NCBI GenBank assembly: GCA_019745505.1
Contig: JAIETE010000239.1
Coordinates: forward strand, 1-38,947
DNA: 38,947 bases
Origin: Candidatus Obscuribacterales bacterium
GTDB taxonomy: Bacteria > Cyanobacteriota > Vampirovibrionia > Obscuribacterales > Obscuribacteraceae
Reading direction: 5' to 3'
The notes below the pieces were generated by a model, which searched no databases, was not told where the DNA came from, and worked only from the letters and a program-made list of their open reading frames with translations. Shown in pieces: positions 31,601-38,947 of the stretch. Position 1 is the first letter of the stretch. The number at the start of each line of letters is the position of its first letter. Made by a program: the position numbers and the translations under genes.

Positions 31601-34241
31601 AATTGCCTGTCGAAGATACGGTGGATGCAGCAAGTGAGTTGAACGTCAAAGAAACGTTGCCGCCGTCTCCGCTTCCTGTGCCGATTGCCTGCAGAGTCAG
31701 TCTGTTGCTGTTGTTTGTTAAAACGCTCGACGCAGTCACGGAGACATCGCCTGCTTCTCCGCTTCCGTCGACTCCTGCGCTCAGAGTATTCATATTCGAC
31801 AGAACCAAGCTGCCGGTTCCAATTGAAATGTCTCTTGCCGTTACAGATGTGCCATTCAGCGTCACGCTTCCTGATGCACCTGTTTCAATGACCACTCCTT
31901 CATTGACAGCGCTGATATCGCCGCCGACAGTAATGGTTTGACCTGGAGAAGCCGAGTTATCGATGCGCACATCATCAACACTGGTCACAGTACCAAGTAT
32001 ATTGATATTGCCGAAACTCAAAACCGTCGTGCGCTCCGCACTTTCGATGCTGACAACGGACAGATTATGAACACCTGTCCCCAACTTATTGTTGATAAAG
32101 ACGGAATCGGAAGTAGTCCTAACTGTTCCTAATGAAATGGCACCACCACTGATCACTGACACGTCGCTTCCGGCTAAAATATACTGAGCAGAAACTCCGC
32201 CGGATGCAACGACCAAATCGCTGACCAGCGAGTTACCGCTCGTTATCGACCCGCTGGTCGAAAACGTAATAGGAAGACCATCGCTGGATACAGCCCCCGT
32301 GTTCGCCACGGTCACCTTACCCGAACTCGTTCCTGAATGGTTGGTGATACTTCCAAGGCTGATGGATGTTCCGGCCAGAATTGAGACATCGCCGTTCTCG
32401 CCGCTAACGCTGTAAGCATCTATCGTGCTTCCACTGGGAAGATTGATTACACCGCCAGTCCCCGCGGCAGCGAATGCGACGATAGTAACGTCGCCGCCCG
32501 CAGCACCGCTCAGCGCCGAACTAGAATTGATTGAAAGCAAGGTATTGGCGCCTGACAGATCCACGTTTCCGCCGTTAGCGTCTGCACCATCTATGGTGAC
32601 AGAACTAGTAGCTGCACCGGTAATATTCGGAGGTGTAGTGGTCTGCCCAGGCAGAATACCGGGAGCCAGACCGATTGGACTGCCTGTAATATTGGCGCCG
32701 GCTATAATGCTGATATCAAAGCCCTGTCCCGTACCGTCTTGAGCAACTATTTGAGTAAGATTGTTTGTAGCTGTAATGTTTCCAGCGGCAATAATGGCAA
32801 GATCCTCACCAACGATTATGTCGCCATCAAGAACAAAATCTCCGGTATTGAAGTAAGTCGGGTCACCAATCAGGCATTGCTTGCCTAAGGTGAGCACTGC
32901 GGTATCAGCACTGACGTGCACGGCCATACCTGAGGCATTGACGATGCCTGTCAATTGATTGACGAAAACATCTGCGGTGCCACCACCCGTATAAACGTTC
33001 AATTCTCGCGACAAGAGATCTCCACCGGTGACGACTGAGCTGAACGAATCAATATAATCGGCGTTGCGAATATTGATCGCACCGTTCAAAGCAGAGACCG
33101 TGCCACCACTGTTGTTAACGCTGAGGTTAGAGCCAAGCGCATCGAAGGTGACATCGGCCGTAGATGAAGAGATTGTTCCGCTGTTTGCGACAACAGGAGA
33201 GATTAAGTGAATTTGCTGTTGAGCAACGATGCTGCCACTGTTGGACACGGAATCTTGCCCGGATATCGTCAGGCTGCCGGCTGAATTGATCGTGCCAAGA
33301 TTGTTGAACGCGTGGTCCGCAGCCAGGGTCAACTCACTGACAGTTGAATTGATGGACGCACCCTGATTGTTCGTGATGTTGTCTGCCGAGATAAGAGCTG
33401 CCACATTACCGCGATCGGACAGTACGTTGATTGAGCCGGAATTGATCAAATCACCTTCGATTCTTACGTCCCCACCCTTTGCGAAATCTCCTGAAGCAGT
33501 TACTGCTACCGGAACAACGAGATCATCTACTTTCATAAGATGATTTCCACTCGTCATGGCCGAAAGATCGACATTTCCACCGGTCGCCCGCCCATTAGCG
33601 TCCAGTACGACGGTCTGACCACCAGCCAATAGCGCTTGCTTGGCAGCAACATATTCAGCAGCGGTTACTTTTGAGCCTGCGCCCAGGGTTTTTGTCGACC
33701 CACCTACTTCGATGGTTATCGAATCCTGCTCGCGGAATAGGTTATTTCCAAGCGTTATGGTTTCTAGCGCAGACGTAAGATCGAGCGAAAAACCTTGATT
33801 AGCCTTTATGAAACGCGCCGAATCTGTTTCCTGAATCGAATTTTTGATGTGATTTTGCAAGAACTCTTGCTTGGAAGCAGCCTTGTATGCCTGAAACTCC
33901 GCTTTGGAAACAAAATCGTGACGATGCAGATTTTCGTTGGCACCGTGACCAACCAGAGAGTGCATAACTGCCTGAGCAGCATTGTCGCTCGAGGCAGGCG
34001 ATTCTGCACCTCTCAACTCTTGCCAGTGCTCTTTGAACGCTTGATTGAAAGCTTTACCGGAAAGCTCCGGATTATCGAGCTTGAACTGTTGCCGAGCATC
34101 TCCTCGCCCCGCCAGGTCATTTGCTTGTGCGCCGGAGCCTAGATTGGCAGAGCCAATCAAGATCGGTACAGTCATTGCCGTATACCAACCTTTGACGAAA
34201 AACCGCTGGGTACGATTAGTCAAATCAGCTGAATGTCCCAT
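28659..34241 (-). CDS. Giant filamentous-haemagglutinin-like adhesin with FecR-like C-terminus
   Basis: An 1860-aa exported protein. An extended signal region (RFFVKGWYTAMTVPILIGSANLG) leads into a charged helical segment (about 45-150). A very long body of short beta-strand repeats rich in Gly, Ser, Thr, Asn and Val follows, with recurring G-N-I, D-G-G-x-I and L-T-L patterns, as in beta-helix adhesins. The C-terminal 180 residues differ: FIPLGEKARLDSGNMLIVPFRDTVVETPFG, VVESNGHSIVLSPGRHAMV and an all-helical tail resemble a FecR-like domain. It is probably surface-bound and used for attachment; binding partners are unknown. No TpsB-type outer-membrane pore gene is present nearby. AAAGGAG lies four bases before the ATG. 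Pro-rich plus-strand frames here are shadows. Confidence 0.85.
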   Translation of the reverse strand: MGHSADLTNRTQRFFVKGWYTAMTVPILIGSANLGSGAQANDLAGRGDARQQFKLDNPELSGKAFNQAFKEHWQELRGAESPASSDNAAQAVMHSLVGHGANENLHRHDFVSKAEFQAYKAASKQEFLQNHIKNSIQETDSARFIKANQGFSLDLTSALETITLGNNLFREQDSITIEVGGSTKTLGAGSKVTAAEYVAAKQALLAGGQTVVLDANGRATGGNVDLSAMTSGNHLMKVDDLVVPVAVTASGDFAKGGDVRIEGDLINSGSINVLSDRGNVAALISADNITNNQGASINSTVSELTLAADHAFNNLGTINSAGSLTISGQDSVSNSGSIVAQQQIHLISPVVANSGTISSSTADVTFDALGSNLSVNNSGGTVSALNGAINIRNADYIDSFSSVVTGGDLLSRELNVYTGGGTADVFVNQLTGIVNASGMAVHVSADTAVLTLGKQCLIGDPTYFNTGDFVLDGDIIVGEDLAIIAAGNITATNNLTQIVAQDGTGQGFDISIIAGANITGSPIGLAPGILPGQTTTPPNITGAATSSVTIDGADANGGNVDLSGANTLLSINSSSALSGAAGGDVTIVAFAAAGTGGVINLPSGSTIDAYSVSGENGDVSILAGTSISLGSITNHSGTSSGKVTVANTGAVSSDGLPITFSTSGSITSGNSLVSDLVVASGGVSAQYILAGSDVSVISGGAISLGTVRTTSDSVFINNKLGTGVHNLSVVSIESAERTTVLSFGNINILGTVTSVDDVRIDNSASPGQTITVGGDISAVNEGVVIETGASGSVTLNGTSVTARDISIGTGSLVLSNMNTLSAGVDGSGEAGDVSVTASSVLTNNSNRLTLQAIGTGSGDGGNVSLTFNSLAASTVSSTGNFILDVSALGSGSGGTATATFAGDVTIDSNGIKGTGGDDGGGAIVSADGNITVNAGGIDLTGADGDGARISLIAGRDGSGVLNLNSTAFLSQANATGSNNDGGSINLAADVISFAGSHLTLQSVGTGSGNGGFVGLTLRSAGAVDVSSAGLYSFDVSAPGAGSGGSVDAFFGGSVTLGSGAVVGTGGAGGGGLIVRAVGNVVVDGGSINLSGANGSGARISLNAGVNSIGTLFLNDTLFLSQANATGANGDGGAITLTGSTAIQYVSSLINPLTLSANGIGTGDGGLISYRSGSTVSTFIVNPSAIISAKPPVNFLNISAESGGAGGNGGQIDISVGGALTVDPGFMTAGPQSAIGNWDGAFYSLQAGTVGARGGTLVVQGSINASGVGSGLGGGIVLSSRSSTAFSVKSGVATKNGVLGDLSAFGSTGFIAINNGLGGIKVIQNGAMNAPSILLVTGAKGSILANSGVVIDASSDLTMIASGTGAIGGKVPLLTNTPDLVAQSNGIVGITSLFTSAALTVHDSFGQKGFTLNSNSDTKLFDITAAAGSIVISQNLGSLLEVVDSGLLTAVNGGITLQNNNTVTGSIRVGQNATVQTLGKGKPVNIVFGPVLKTGTNPVPPGTAPAGIDAQFSGRGIIYFGPTGTVTSEGLATVNAKGVNVVFNSINNRPIILGDQSLVLADPPVREPRVSAAQIQAVPAIGVGSTESSNALASKGIVATSEYNTFTADLSIPKLDSSAQVQSANNATLMTASNASILSGALVDAMDNDDSFAVGFARFTRETDGVICSDSPLLSGKVSGDSSVKFIPLGEKARLDSGNMLIVPFRDTVVETPFGCVHVGSRAVVLVSASAAGLAVYDVDDKRKGSVVVESNGHSIVLSPGRHAMVTPHHQAEFAQINAIESIAHRNLSTEIKNGTRAHISEFSVISAMDSVLPLKTMFKSYHPQGKQAAGHMLKTAAIVLQMNGAGQYQHYFKPRLTAMK
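30720..31720. repeat. About 450-bp internal repeats in the adhesin gene
   Basis: A unit of 150 codons occurs once in full (31011-31460) and partly on either side (about 31461-31720 and 30720-31010). Matching points are GNITVNAGGIDLTGADGDGA and GNVVVDGGSINLSGANGSGA, each followed by ARISL and FLSQANATG. The copies are diverged at many bases, so the duplication is old or under selection. Confidence 0.75.
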
Positions 34242-34607
34242 ACTGCTCCTTTCTCGACTCTAATTTCTTGCGGCGAATCAGCAGAACCCTGCTCCATAAG
34301 CGACCACGAACTTTCAGAAGGTTCACCCTCACAATCTCAAGCAACCTGAAGAGATACCTAGCTTTCGCCAAGCTTGAAGCGTATCAAAGGAGAACAATAT
34401 ATCCATTAATGGAGGCTCACTTGGAGGGTGTCCCAGAGCCTACTACACCAAAAGTAGCAGCTCAGTGGGGAAGCGTCGTTTTGAGACCGAATTGTCACCA
34501 AATTACGACAACGCCCCTGAAAGCTTAGCTGCGATCAGGTGACCAAAGGCATTGCCCCGCAGCGCCGCGGTAAGCGGGCTTTAAGTTGACCAATTTCAGA
34601 CATCAGC
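34242..34607. other. Intergenic region upstream of the adhesin gene
   Basis: No convincing gene. It holds the promoter of the adhesin and the 3' end of the kinase transcript, both on the minus strand. A GC-rich imperfect hairpin read on the minus strand at about 34552-34582 is a weak candidate terminator for the kinase, because no T-run follows. A plus-strand frame of 86 codons here lacks a start signal and is not counted. Confidence 0.45.
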
Positions 34608-37451
34608 CTACTTCTTTCCGAGCCCGGAATCGCGCAGCACAGCTTTCAATTCATTCTGAATATCAAGACTGACAGGACTATTTGCCCCGAAGGTCCGATC
34701 GCTCATTTCTTTGGCTTTCTCGTAACATTTTATGGAATACGGGAAATCCAGCAAGGCCCTACTTACTTTGCCCATCCACAGATAATAATCGGCAGCTTTT
34801 CGTGTCATCTCGCTTGAATTCGGCAAACGCTCGTTTATTGCAATAGCGCGAGCCAGTCTAACCTGAGCATCCTTCAACAAGATGGCCTTTCCGTTTGCAT
34901 CCACCGGCACGCTGCCGGACTTAGACATTTCAAACTCATACTGCTTTTTGAGCGCTTTTGCGTCTTCTGCCAAAAGAAAGGACATCACAATGTCCATGTC
35001 GGTTACATTCGGCTTTGGATTTAGATCTTCAACATAGCTGAGCGCATCATGGAAATCTTTGGCGATCGCCGCTTCACGGGCATCTTTGTCGGCAACCTTT
35101 CCGCCTTTTTTGAGGTCTTGATTCAAGAGTTCAGTATTGGCCAAACCTCTCTGAATCAACGCGCGCACGAGTGATTGCTTGGCACGGATTTTTTCTTCCT
35201 CGGAATTTTGATTTTCGATGGCGCCCTTGCACTTACTGACCGCAGCTTCGGCAGCTTGACGAGCCAAACGGAATTCTCCGGCTTTGTTGTAAGACTGCGC
35301 CATTATTTGCTCAACCCACCCGACTTGATGGCTTGCAGGATTCAGCGCGCGGCTGAAGATATTCTTGGCGCGTTCCAGCTTCTCCTCAGCGTCTGCCGGC
35401 GGAAGATGCCGGGCAAGATGGGCGAGCGACCTGGCGATTTCCGGATCGTCCTGTGGCAAAACCTTGTCTCGAATACTCAAAGCCTTTGCAAACTCCGCTT
35501 TAGCACTTTCGATGTTCTTATCGCTCTCGTAAGCTCGACCCAATACTTGATGTGTTTTCGCTACCAAGACGTCGTTCTTGAGATTTTGCGCAATCGGTAA
35601 GATCGAACTGGCTATGGCGATGCTATCAGCATGACGCCCTGCATCACTAAGTGCCAGCGCAGTGTCGAGACCGCCATCACATAACTTAGTCCGCTCTTTT
35701 GGCGACATTGTGCCGGCCGCAGCTATGTCACCTTTCAATCCAGCAATTTCAGTGGATTCTTCCTTCCTTATCTGAGCCAATTCCTGGTTGAGTTTGCTCA
35801 GCTCTTCCTGATAGCTCTTACTCCGCGTTACAGACGGGTCAAGAATAGCTTTTGCATGGAGAAGGTCGAGGAGCTGGTGGCAACTCGCCAATCGCAACTG
35901 GCGATTGGCGAGCTTTTTGGCCATTTCCAATTCACCACGAAAAGTGGCTTCAGCCTCACTATATTTACCTGAATCAAACAAGGACTGACCTCGCTCGTCA
36001 AGTTCTTTCCAATGCGCAACACTGGCATCTTTGAAATCAAAGTGAAGCACTGAATTCTGCTGTTGAACTAGAGCCGTCGCAGCAAGACCGGTAACCACCA
36101 TACCTGCAGCACAATAAGCCGCAATCATCTTCTTAGTAAATTTGCCTTGGGCACCAATCTTCAACCGAATCAGTTCGAGCTTTCGCTTCAATTGCTCGAG
36201 CGGACCTTTCGTGTCTCGTTCCAGCTCGAGAAGCGCGGCCTTAACCTCATCCATCGATTGGAATCGGGCATTTGGATTCTTAGCCATGCAGCGAAGCAAA
36301 ATCGCATCGACCTTCTCTGCATAGCGAGCATCGCACATGGATGACACAACAGAAGCCGGAAGATCATTCACGTGCTTGAGCATCGTATCGATGTGCGAAT
36401 TGCCGGTAAATGGAGGACTGCCAGTAAAAGCCTCATACATTACGCAACCGATCGAGTAGATATCGGAGCGAAAATCCAACTTGAGACCTCGACACTGCTC
36501 GGGACTCATATATAAAGGACTGCCGAATACTTCCCCAGTGCGCGTCAATTGCAACTCTTGATCGCTGTCCTCGCTCATCAACTTAGCGATGCCAAAGTCG
36601 AGTACTTTGACTTGATTGCCTACAACCATGATGTTGCTCGGCTTCAAGTCTCGGTGAACTACGCCGCGCTCATGAGCATGGGCAAGCGCATCACAGACCT
36701 GAACAAAAATATCTATGATGTCGGAAAATTTGATTGATTCCGGATCTCTTACGAGTCTCTTCGCCAGGGCTTCACCCTTGACGATATCCATAACTATGTA
36801 CGGCTGAGCATTTTCATCGGCGTCGAAGTGATGGATTTTGACAATGTTCGGATGGTCCAGATTGCCCAGCGCTTGAGCCTCTCGCTGGAATCTCAAAAGG
36901 GAACCCTTGCCACGCACGAGAAGGTCGCGGTGCAAAATTTTGAGCGCTACATCGCGTTTTATAACCCTGTCGACTGCAGCGTAGACAGCACTCATACCAC
37001 CTTCGCCAAGATACTGTTTGATCTCATAACGCGAAGCAATTACATCACCAACATTAATTCGACATTGATCTGCTATCGCATCAACCAGATCCGCTTGACA
37101 GGTGTTGCAGCCCATCGTGTGGTCGGGATCATGGTGAGACTCGAGAGATGACAGCTCGCCGGACGCAGTCTTATGACGCGTATCGGTCTGGGTGTCATTA
37201 TGAGTCGCATTACCGGTGCCGGTATGAGTGTCGGTATTCGTGTCCAGCATTCTTTCCGGACTGAAACCTTCGCCGACGGAAGTATCCACGCCTGTTTGAG
37301 TTTCAATGCGAAATTCTTGCTGAGTAGTGATATCCCCTTTCTTCTTCGCGGGGGCACTAACTGAACCCTGAGACTTTTCGTCCAAAGCCGTCGTCAACCG
37401 AATCTCTGCTTCGGTTTTCGCGAGTTCTACCTTATGACCTGGTTTTTGCAT
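34608..37451 (-). CDS. Membrane-anchored Ser/Thr protein kinase with TPR-type C-terminus
   Basis: A second Hanks-type kinase fused to a helical repeat region, 947 aa. The N-terminal 110 residues are Thr/Asp/Gln-rich and probably disordered, followed by a small CNTC motif just before the kinase domain. Kinase (about 142-410): GEGGMSAVYAA, Lys171 in VALKI, catalytic HRDLKPSN with Asp268, DFG at 285-287 and SPEQ. All catalytic residues are intact. One transmembrane helix lies at about 443-462, then about 480 residues of TPR-like pairs (SEAEATFRGELEMAKKLANR, AEFAKALSIRDKVLPQDDPE). The start is ATG 37451 (MQKPGHKV); an upstream GTG at 37490 lies inside a repeated promoter motif and is unlikely. 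It resembles the kinase at 2383-5103, including LTRTGEVFGS and YMSPEQCRG. Confidence 0.91.
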   Translation of the reverse strand: MQKPGHKVELAKTEAEIRLTTALDEKSQGSVSAPAKKKGDITTQQEFRIETQTGVDTSVGEGFSPERMLDTNTDTHTGTGNATHNDTQTDTRHKTASGELSSLESHHDPDHTMGCNTCQADLVDAIADQCRINVGDVIASRYEIKQYLGEGGMSAVYAAVDRVIKRDVALKILHRDLLVRGKGSLLRFQREAQALGNLDHPNIVKIHHFDADENAQPYIVMDIVKGEALAKRLVRDPESIKFSDIIDIFVQVCDALAHAHERGVVHRDLKPSNIMVVGNQVKVLDFGIAKLMSEDSDQELQLTRTGEVFGSPLYMSPEQCRGLKLDFRSDIYSIGCVMYEAFTGSPPFTGNSHIDTMLKHVNDLPASVVSSMCDARYAEKVDAILLRCMAKNPNARFQSMDEVKAALLELERDTKGPLEQLKRKLELIRLKIGAQGKFTKKMIAAYCAAGMVVTGLAATALVQQQNSVLHFDFKDASVAHWKELDERGQSLFDSGKYSEAEATFRGELEMAKKLANRQLRLASCHQLLDLLHAKAILDPSVTRSKSYQEELSKLNQELAQIRKEESTEIAGLKGDIAAAGTMSPKERTKLCDGGLDTALALSDAGRHADSIAIASSILPIAQNLKNDVLVAKTHQVLGRAYESDKNIESAKAEFAKALSIRDKVLPQDDPEIARSLAHLARHLPPADAEEKLERAKNIFSRALNPASHQVGWVEQIMAQSYNKAGEFRLARQAAEAAVSKCKGAIENQNSEEEKIRAKQSLVRALIQRGLANTELLNQDLKKGGKVADKDAREAAIAKDFHDALSYVEDLNPKPNVTDMDIVMSFLLAEDAKALKKQYEFEMSKSGSVPVDANGKAILLKDAQVRLARAIAINERLPNSSEMTRKAADYYLWMGKVSRALLDFPYSIKCYEKAKEMSDRTFGANSPVSLDIQNELKAVLRDSGLGKK

Positions 37452-37898
37452 AAAAAGGCACGCACAAGTGACTAAACACCTTATTCCCACATTAAATCGA
37501 CGAGTAATGGGTTAAATCGCATCGTCGCGTTTCCCATATTAAATCGAAATTTGATTCCAATCTTTATACAGAAGACCGATACCGCCCTAATTTCCATGGG
37601 CATAGTCGATTATAGGTATTGAAAGATACCTGTCACCGTGCCGAAACTCAGTATCTTGATGACTAGCCCCCTCAGGGTCTAAAATCGTTTTAGGTGGAGA
37701 GCAGCCGAACAAAGAAACCACTCAGGCGATTTGAATCGCTGGTTCTCCTCAGTTACTAGAATTGGCATACCGACGATAAAGCCCGACTGAACCCAAGTCA
37801 GTCATAAACGGTGCATACAGTGCTTATGAGAATTCGTTCTCATTGCGGTGGGTAATCAGCTTAGCGTTTCTCGCAAAGCCAAAGCGGAGTAAGCAGAT
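37452..37898. other. Intergenic region between kinase gene 2 and subtilase copy 2
   Basis: 447 bases without a gene. Besides the TTAAATCG repeats it holds several small hairpins on the subtilase side. One is TAAAA/TTTTA around TCG near 37680-37692. Another is GCGATT/AATCGC at 37726-37739. A third, at 37826-37843, has a 7-bp stem ATGAGAA/TTCTCAT with a TTCG loop, 55 bases before the subtilase start. A long, structured 5' leader of the subtilase is possible. No consensus promoter was found. Confidence 0.5.
37484..37547. promoter_or_regulatory. Repeated TTAAATCG motif upstream of kinase gene 2
   Basis: TTAAATCG occurs three times in the same orientation: 37492-37499, 37512-37519 and 37539-37546. 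The outer two are part of 17-base direct repeats (37484-37500 and 37531-37547) with one mismatch. They sit 30-95 bases before the kinase ATG, between divergent genes, and look like binding sites for a regulator. Confidence 0.5.
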
Positions 37899-38947
37899 AT
37901 GTTGAATGCAGATTCGATCAAAAGAGTAAAACGAACCCTAGCCGGGTTGTCTGCACTCTTACTTTTGAATGCGTTTCCTTTCATGCCCAGCGCGCTGGCT
38001 GCAGGTAACGGGACCTTGATTGTCTGCACCCAACCCGGAGGCGATGTGGCAGCAGCCAGACAATCGCTGACCGACGCAGGGTGCACGGTGCTCTCCGAAA
38101 TTCCCTTTGCGACCGGCAATTTCTGCATCATGCACGTCCGACCCAACAACGGCGACGTTACTGCGGCAGTGGCAAAATTCAACGGCTCTATCGACCCCAA
38201 CATTGTTTCAGCAGAAGCCACCATGGCCTCGAAAACCCAGTGGTTCTGCTGGCCACCGCGCCCCAGCTGCGTACCAAACGACCCGGACTTTCCTTCGCAA
38301 TATGCGCTTCCTGCTATGGACTGGAACGATGCGCGCTGCACCTTGAGACTGTTAGGCATTAACCAGCGTGCGTATCCTCGATTCACCACCATTGACAGCG
38401 GCGTCAACAGTATTTCCGCAAACGACGAAATGGTCAACGTCACCCAGTACAACTTTGTCGGTGGGCTGAACGGCGTTCCTGAATGCAATTTCGATTCGGG
38501 AGTTCACGGTACAGCTGTGACCGGAATAGCAGGTGCGCGCACAAATAATTCCACATTCATCTCAGGCGTTTCGTCGCACAATCTGCCGGTGAAAATAGTT
38601 TCCTGTCGTGTCAGCGCCGATGGGGACACGATCGCTACCGTAGATGTCCTGAGAGCCATGGTCTGGTGTGTCGACCACCAACGCGAACGCGGCGGACCTG
38701 GCGTTATCAACGTCAGTCTTAACTCTTTTGGATTGCCGAAATACAACGGCTCACCCGTGGTTCAAGAAATCGCCAAGAATGCCAGAAAGCAGGGCGACAT
38801 TATCGTCAACGCCTCCGGTAACGAAGCCCTGGTTGATCCGAGCCCGGAAAAATATATGAGACGCGTGCTGGCGTTGGATGAGAACAACTTGGTCGCCTCG
38901 TTCTCCAACACTGGTCCTTTCAAAGGAGCAGCTCCTGGTGTTCTCAT
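37899..38947 (+). CDS. Secreted subtilisin-like (S8) serine protease, copy 2 (3' end outside window)
   Basis: A second S8 protease, open from ATG 37899 to the window edge (349 codons, no stop). GGAG lies nine bases before the start. Signal peptide with basic start (MLNADSIKRVKRTLAG) and hydrophobic core, cleavage probably after ALA. The prodomain keeps the two cysteines of copy 1 (IVC and GCTVLSEIPF). Asp166 in TIDSG, His203 in HGTAV and Asn304 in NASGNE are present; the catalytic Ser lies beyond the window. It differs by an insertion of about ten residues rich in Trp, Cys and Pro (QWFCWPPRPSC) before PNDPDFPSQYA. Long stretches match copy 1 almost exactly, for example NSFGLPKYNGS and MRRVLALDENNL. 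Minus-strand frames here are shadows. Confidence 0.93.
   Translation, partial: MLNADSIKRVKRTLAGLSALLLLNAFPFMPSALAAGNGTLIVCTQPGGDVAAARQSLTDAGCTVLSEIPFATGNFCIMHVRPNNGDVTAAVAKFNGSIDPNIVSAEATMASKTQWFCWPPRPSCVPNDPDFPSQYALPAMDWNDARCTLRLLGINQRAYPRFTTIDSGVNSISANDEMVNVTQYNFVGGLNGVPECNFDSGVHGTAVTGIAGARTNNSTFISGVSSHNLPVKIVSCRVSADGDTIATVDVLRAMVWCVDHQRERGGPGVINVSLNSFGLPKYNGSPVVQEIAKNARKQGDIIVNASGNEALVDPSPEKYMRRVLALDENNLVASFSNTGPFKGAAPGVL

Noticed and set aside
30895-31941. Proline/alanine-rich plus-strand reading frames opposite the adhesin
   Set aside because: They are mirror images of the Gly/Ser/Thr-rich repeats on the minus strand, have no ribosome-binding sites and consist of low-complexity sequence.
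34140-34141. RGD cell-binding motif near the adhesin N-terminus
   Set aside because: A single AGRGDA occurs close to the signal region. Three residues occur by chance, and its position makes surface display doubtful.
34268-34528. 86-codon plus-strand frame between adhesin and kinase 2
   Set aside because: TTG start without a ribosome-binding site, no recognisable domain, and composition unlike neighbouring genes.
37703-37760. Glycine riboswitch
   Set aside because: Similar words occur in order, but the stems P2/P3a and the linker lengths of the known aptamer are missing, and the downstream gene is a protease. Kept only as a possible structured leader.
1-38947. tRNA, rRNA, CRISPR array, insertion sequence, phage or integrative element
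   Set aside because: I looked for T-loop-like words, regularly spaced repeats, transposase or integrase motifs and long terminal repeats and saw none. The tandem repeats present are inside coding regions.

Overview
The window looks like chromosomal DNA of a free-living, outer-membrane-bearing bacterium with moderate GC. The mix points to a non-photosynthetic cyanobacterial relative of the Melainabacteria/Vampirovibrionia (Obscuribacterales) type: large Ser/Thr kinases fused to TPR arrays, a secreted VIT/VWA protein, a KdsC-like phosphatase, a cyanobacterial-style filamentous-haemagglutinin-like adhesin and many secreted low-complexity proteins. This placement is inferred from gene content only; there is no rRNA or other marker. 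I found no tRNA, rRNA, CRISPR array, insertion sequence or phage gene.

Layout. 1-2.4 kb: the 3' end of isocitrate lyase with its terminator, then an APC-type amino acid permease. 2.4-10.6 kb is signalling: a kinase-TPR fusion, a secreted TPR protein, a PAS sensor histidine kinase, a cysteine/glycine repeat protein and an OmpR-type response regulator. 10.6-15.1 kb: a secreted protein resembling GH15 and the phosphorylase-kinase alpha subunit, divergent from a secreted VIT-VWA protein. 15.1-18.1 kb, minus strand: YciI-like, TPR and two small membrane-associated proteins, preceded by the radical SAM enzyme AmrS. 18.3-23.6 kb: a 732-aa protein of unknown function, a WGNPPG-repeat secreted protein, a KdsC-like phosphatase, and a TetR regulator divergent from a small LTxxQ protein. 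A perfect-armed palindrome overlaps a near-consensus promoter between the last two.

23.8-38.9 kb: an FAD-dependent oxidoreductase, then a plus-strand cluster of a secreted subtilisin-like protease, an unknown exported protein and a TadG-like membrane protein. These converge on a giant minus-strand adhesin of 1860 aa with a FecR-like C-terminus. A second kinase-TPR fusion follows, and divergent from it a second, closely related subtilase that runs off the right edge. This second subtilase starts at 37899 and is open to the window end.

How the parts may work together (inference): much of the window is cell-surface and signalling equipment. Two similar kinase-TPR receptors and two similar secreted proteases lie around one giant adhesin, which suggests a locus for surface sensing, attachment or extracellular protein processing. 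The histidine kinase and response regulator flank the Cys/Gly repeat protein, which may be one of their targets. The best-supported regulatory element is the TetR/LTxxQ operator at 23096-23144.
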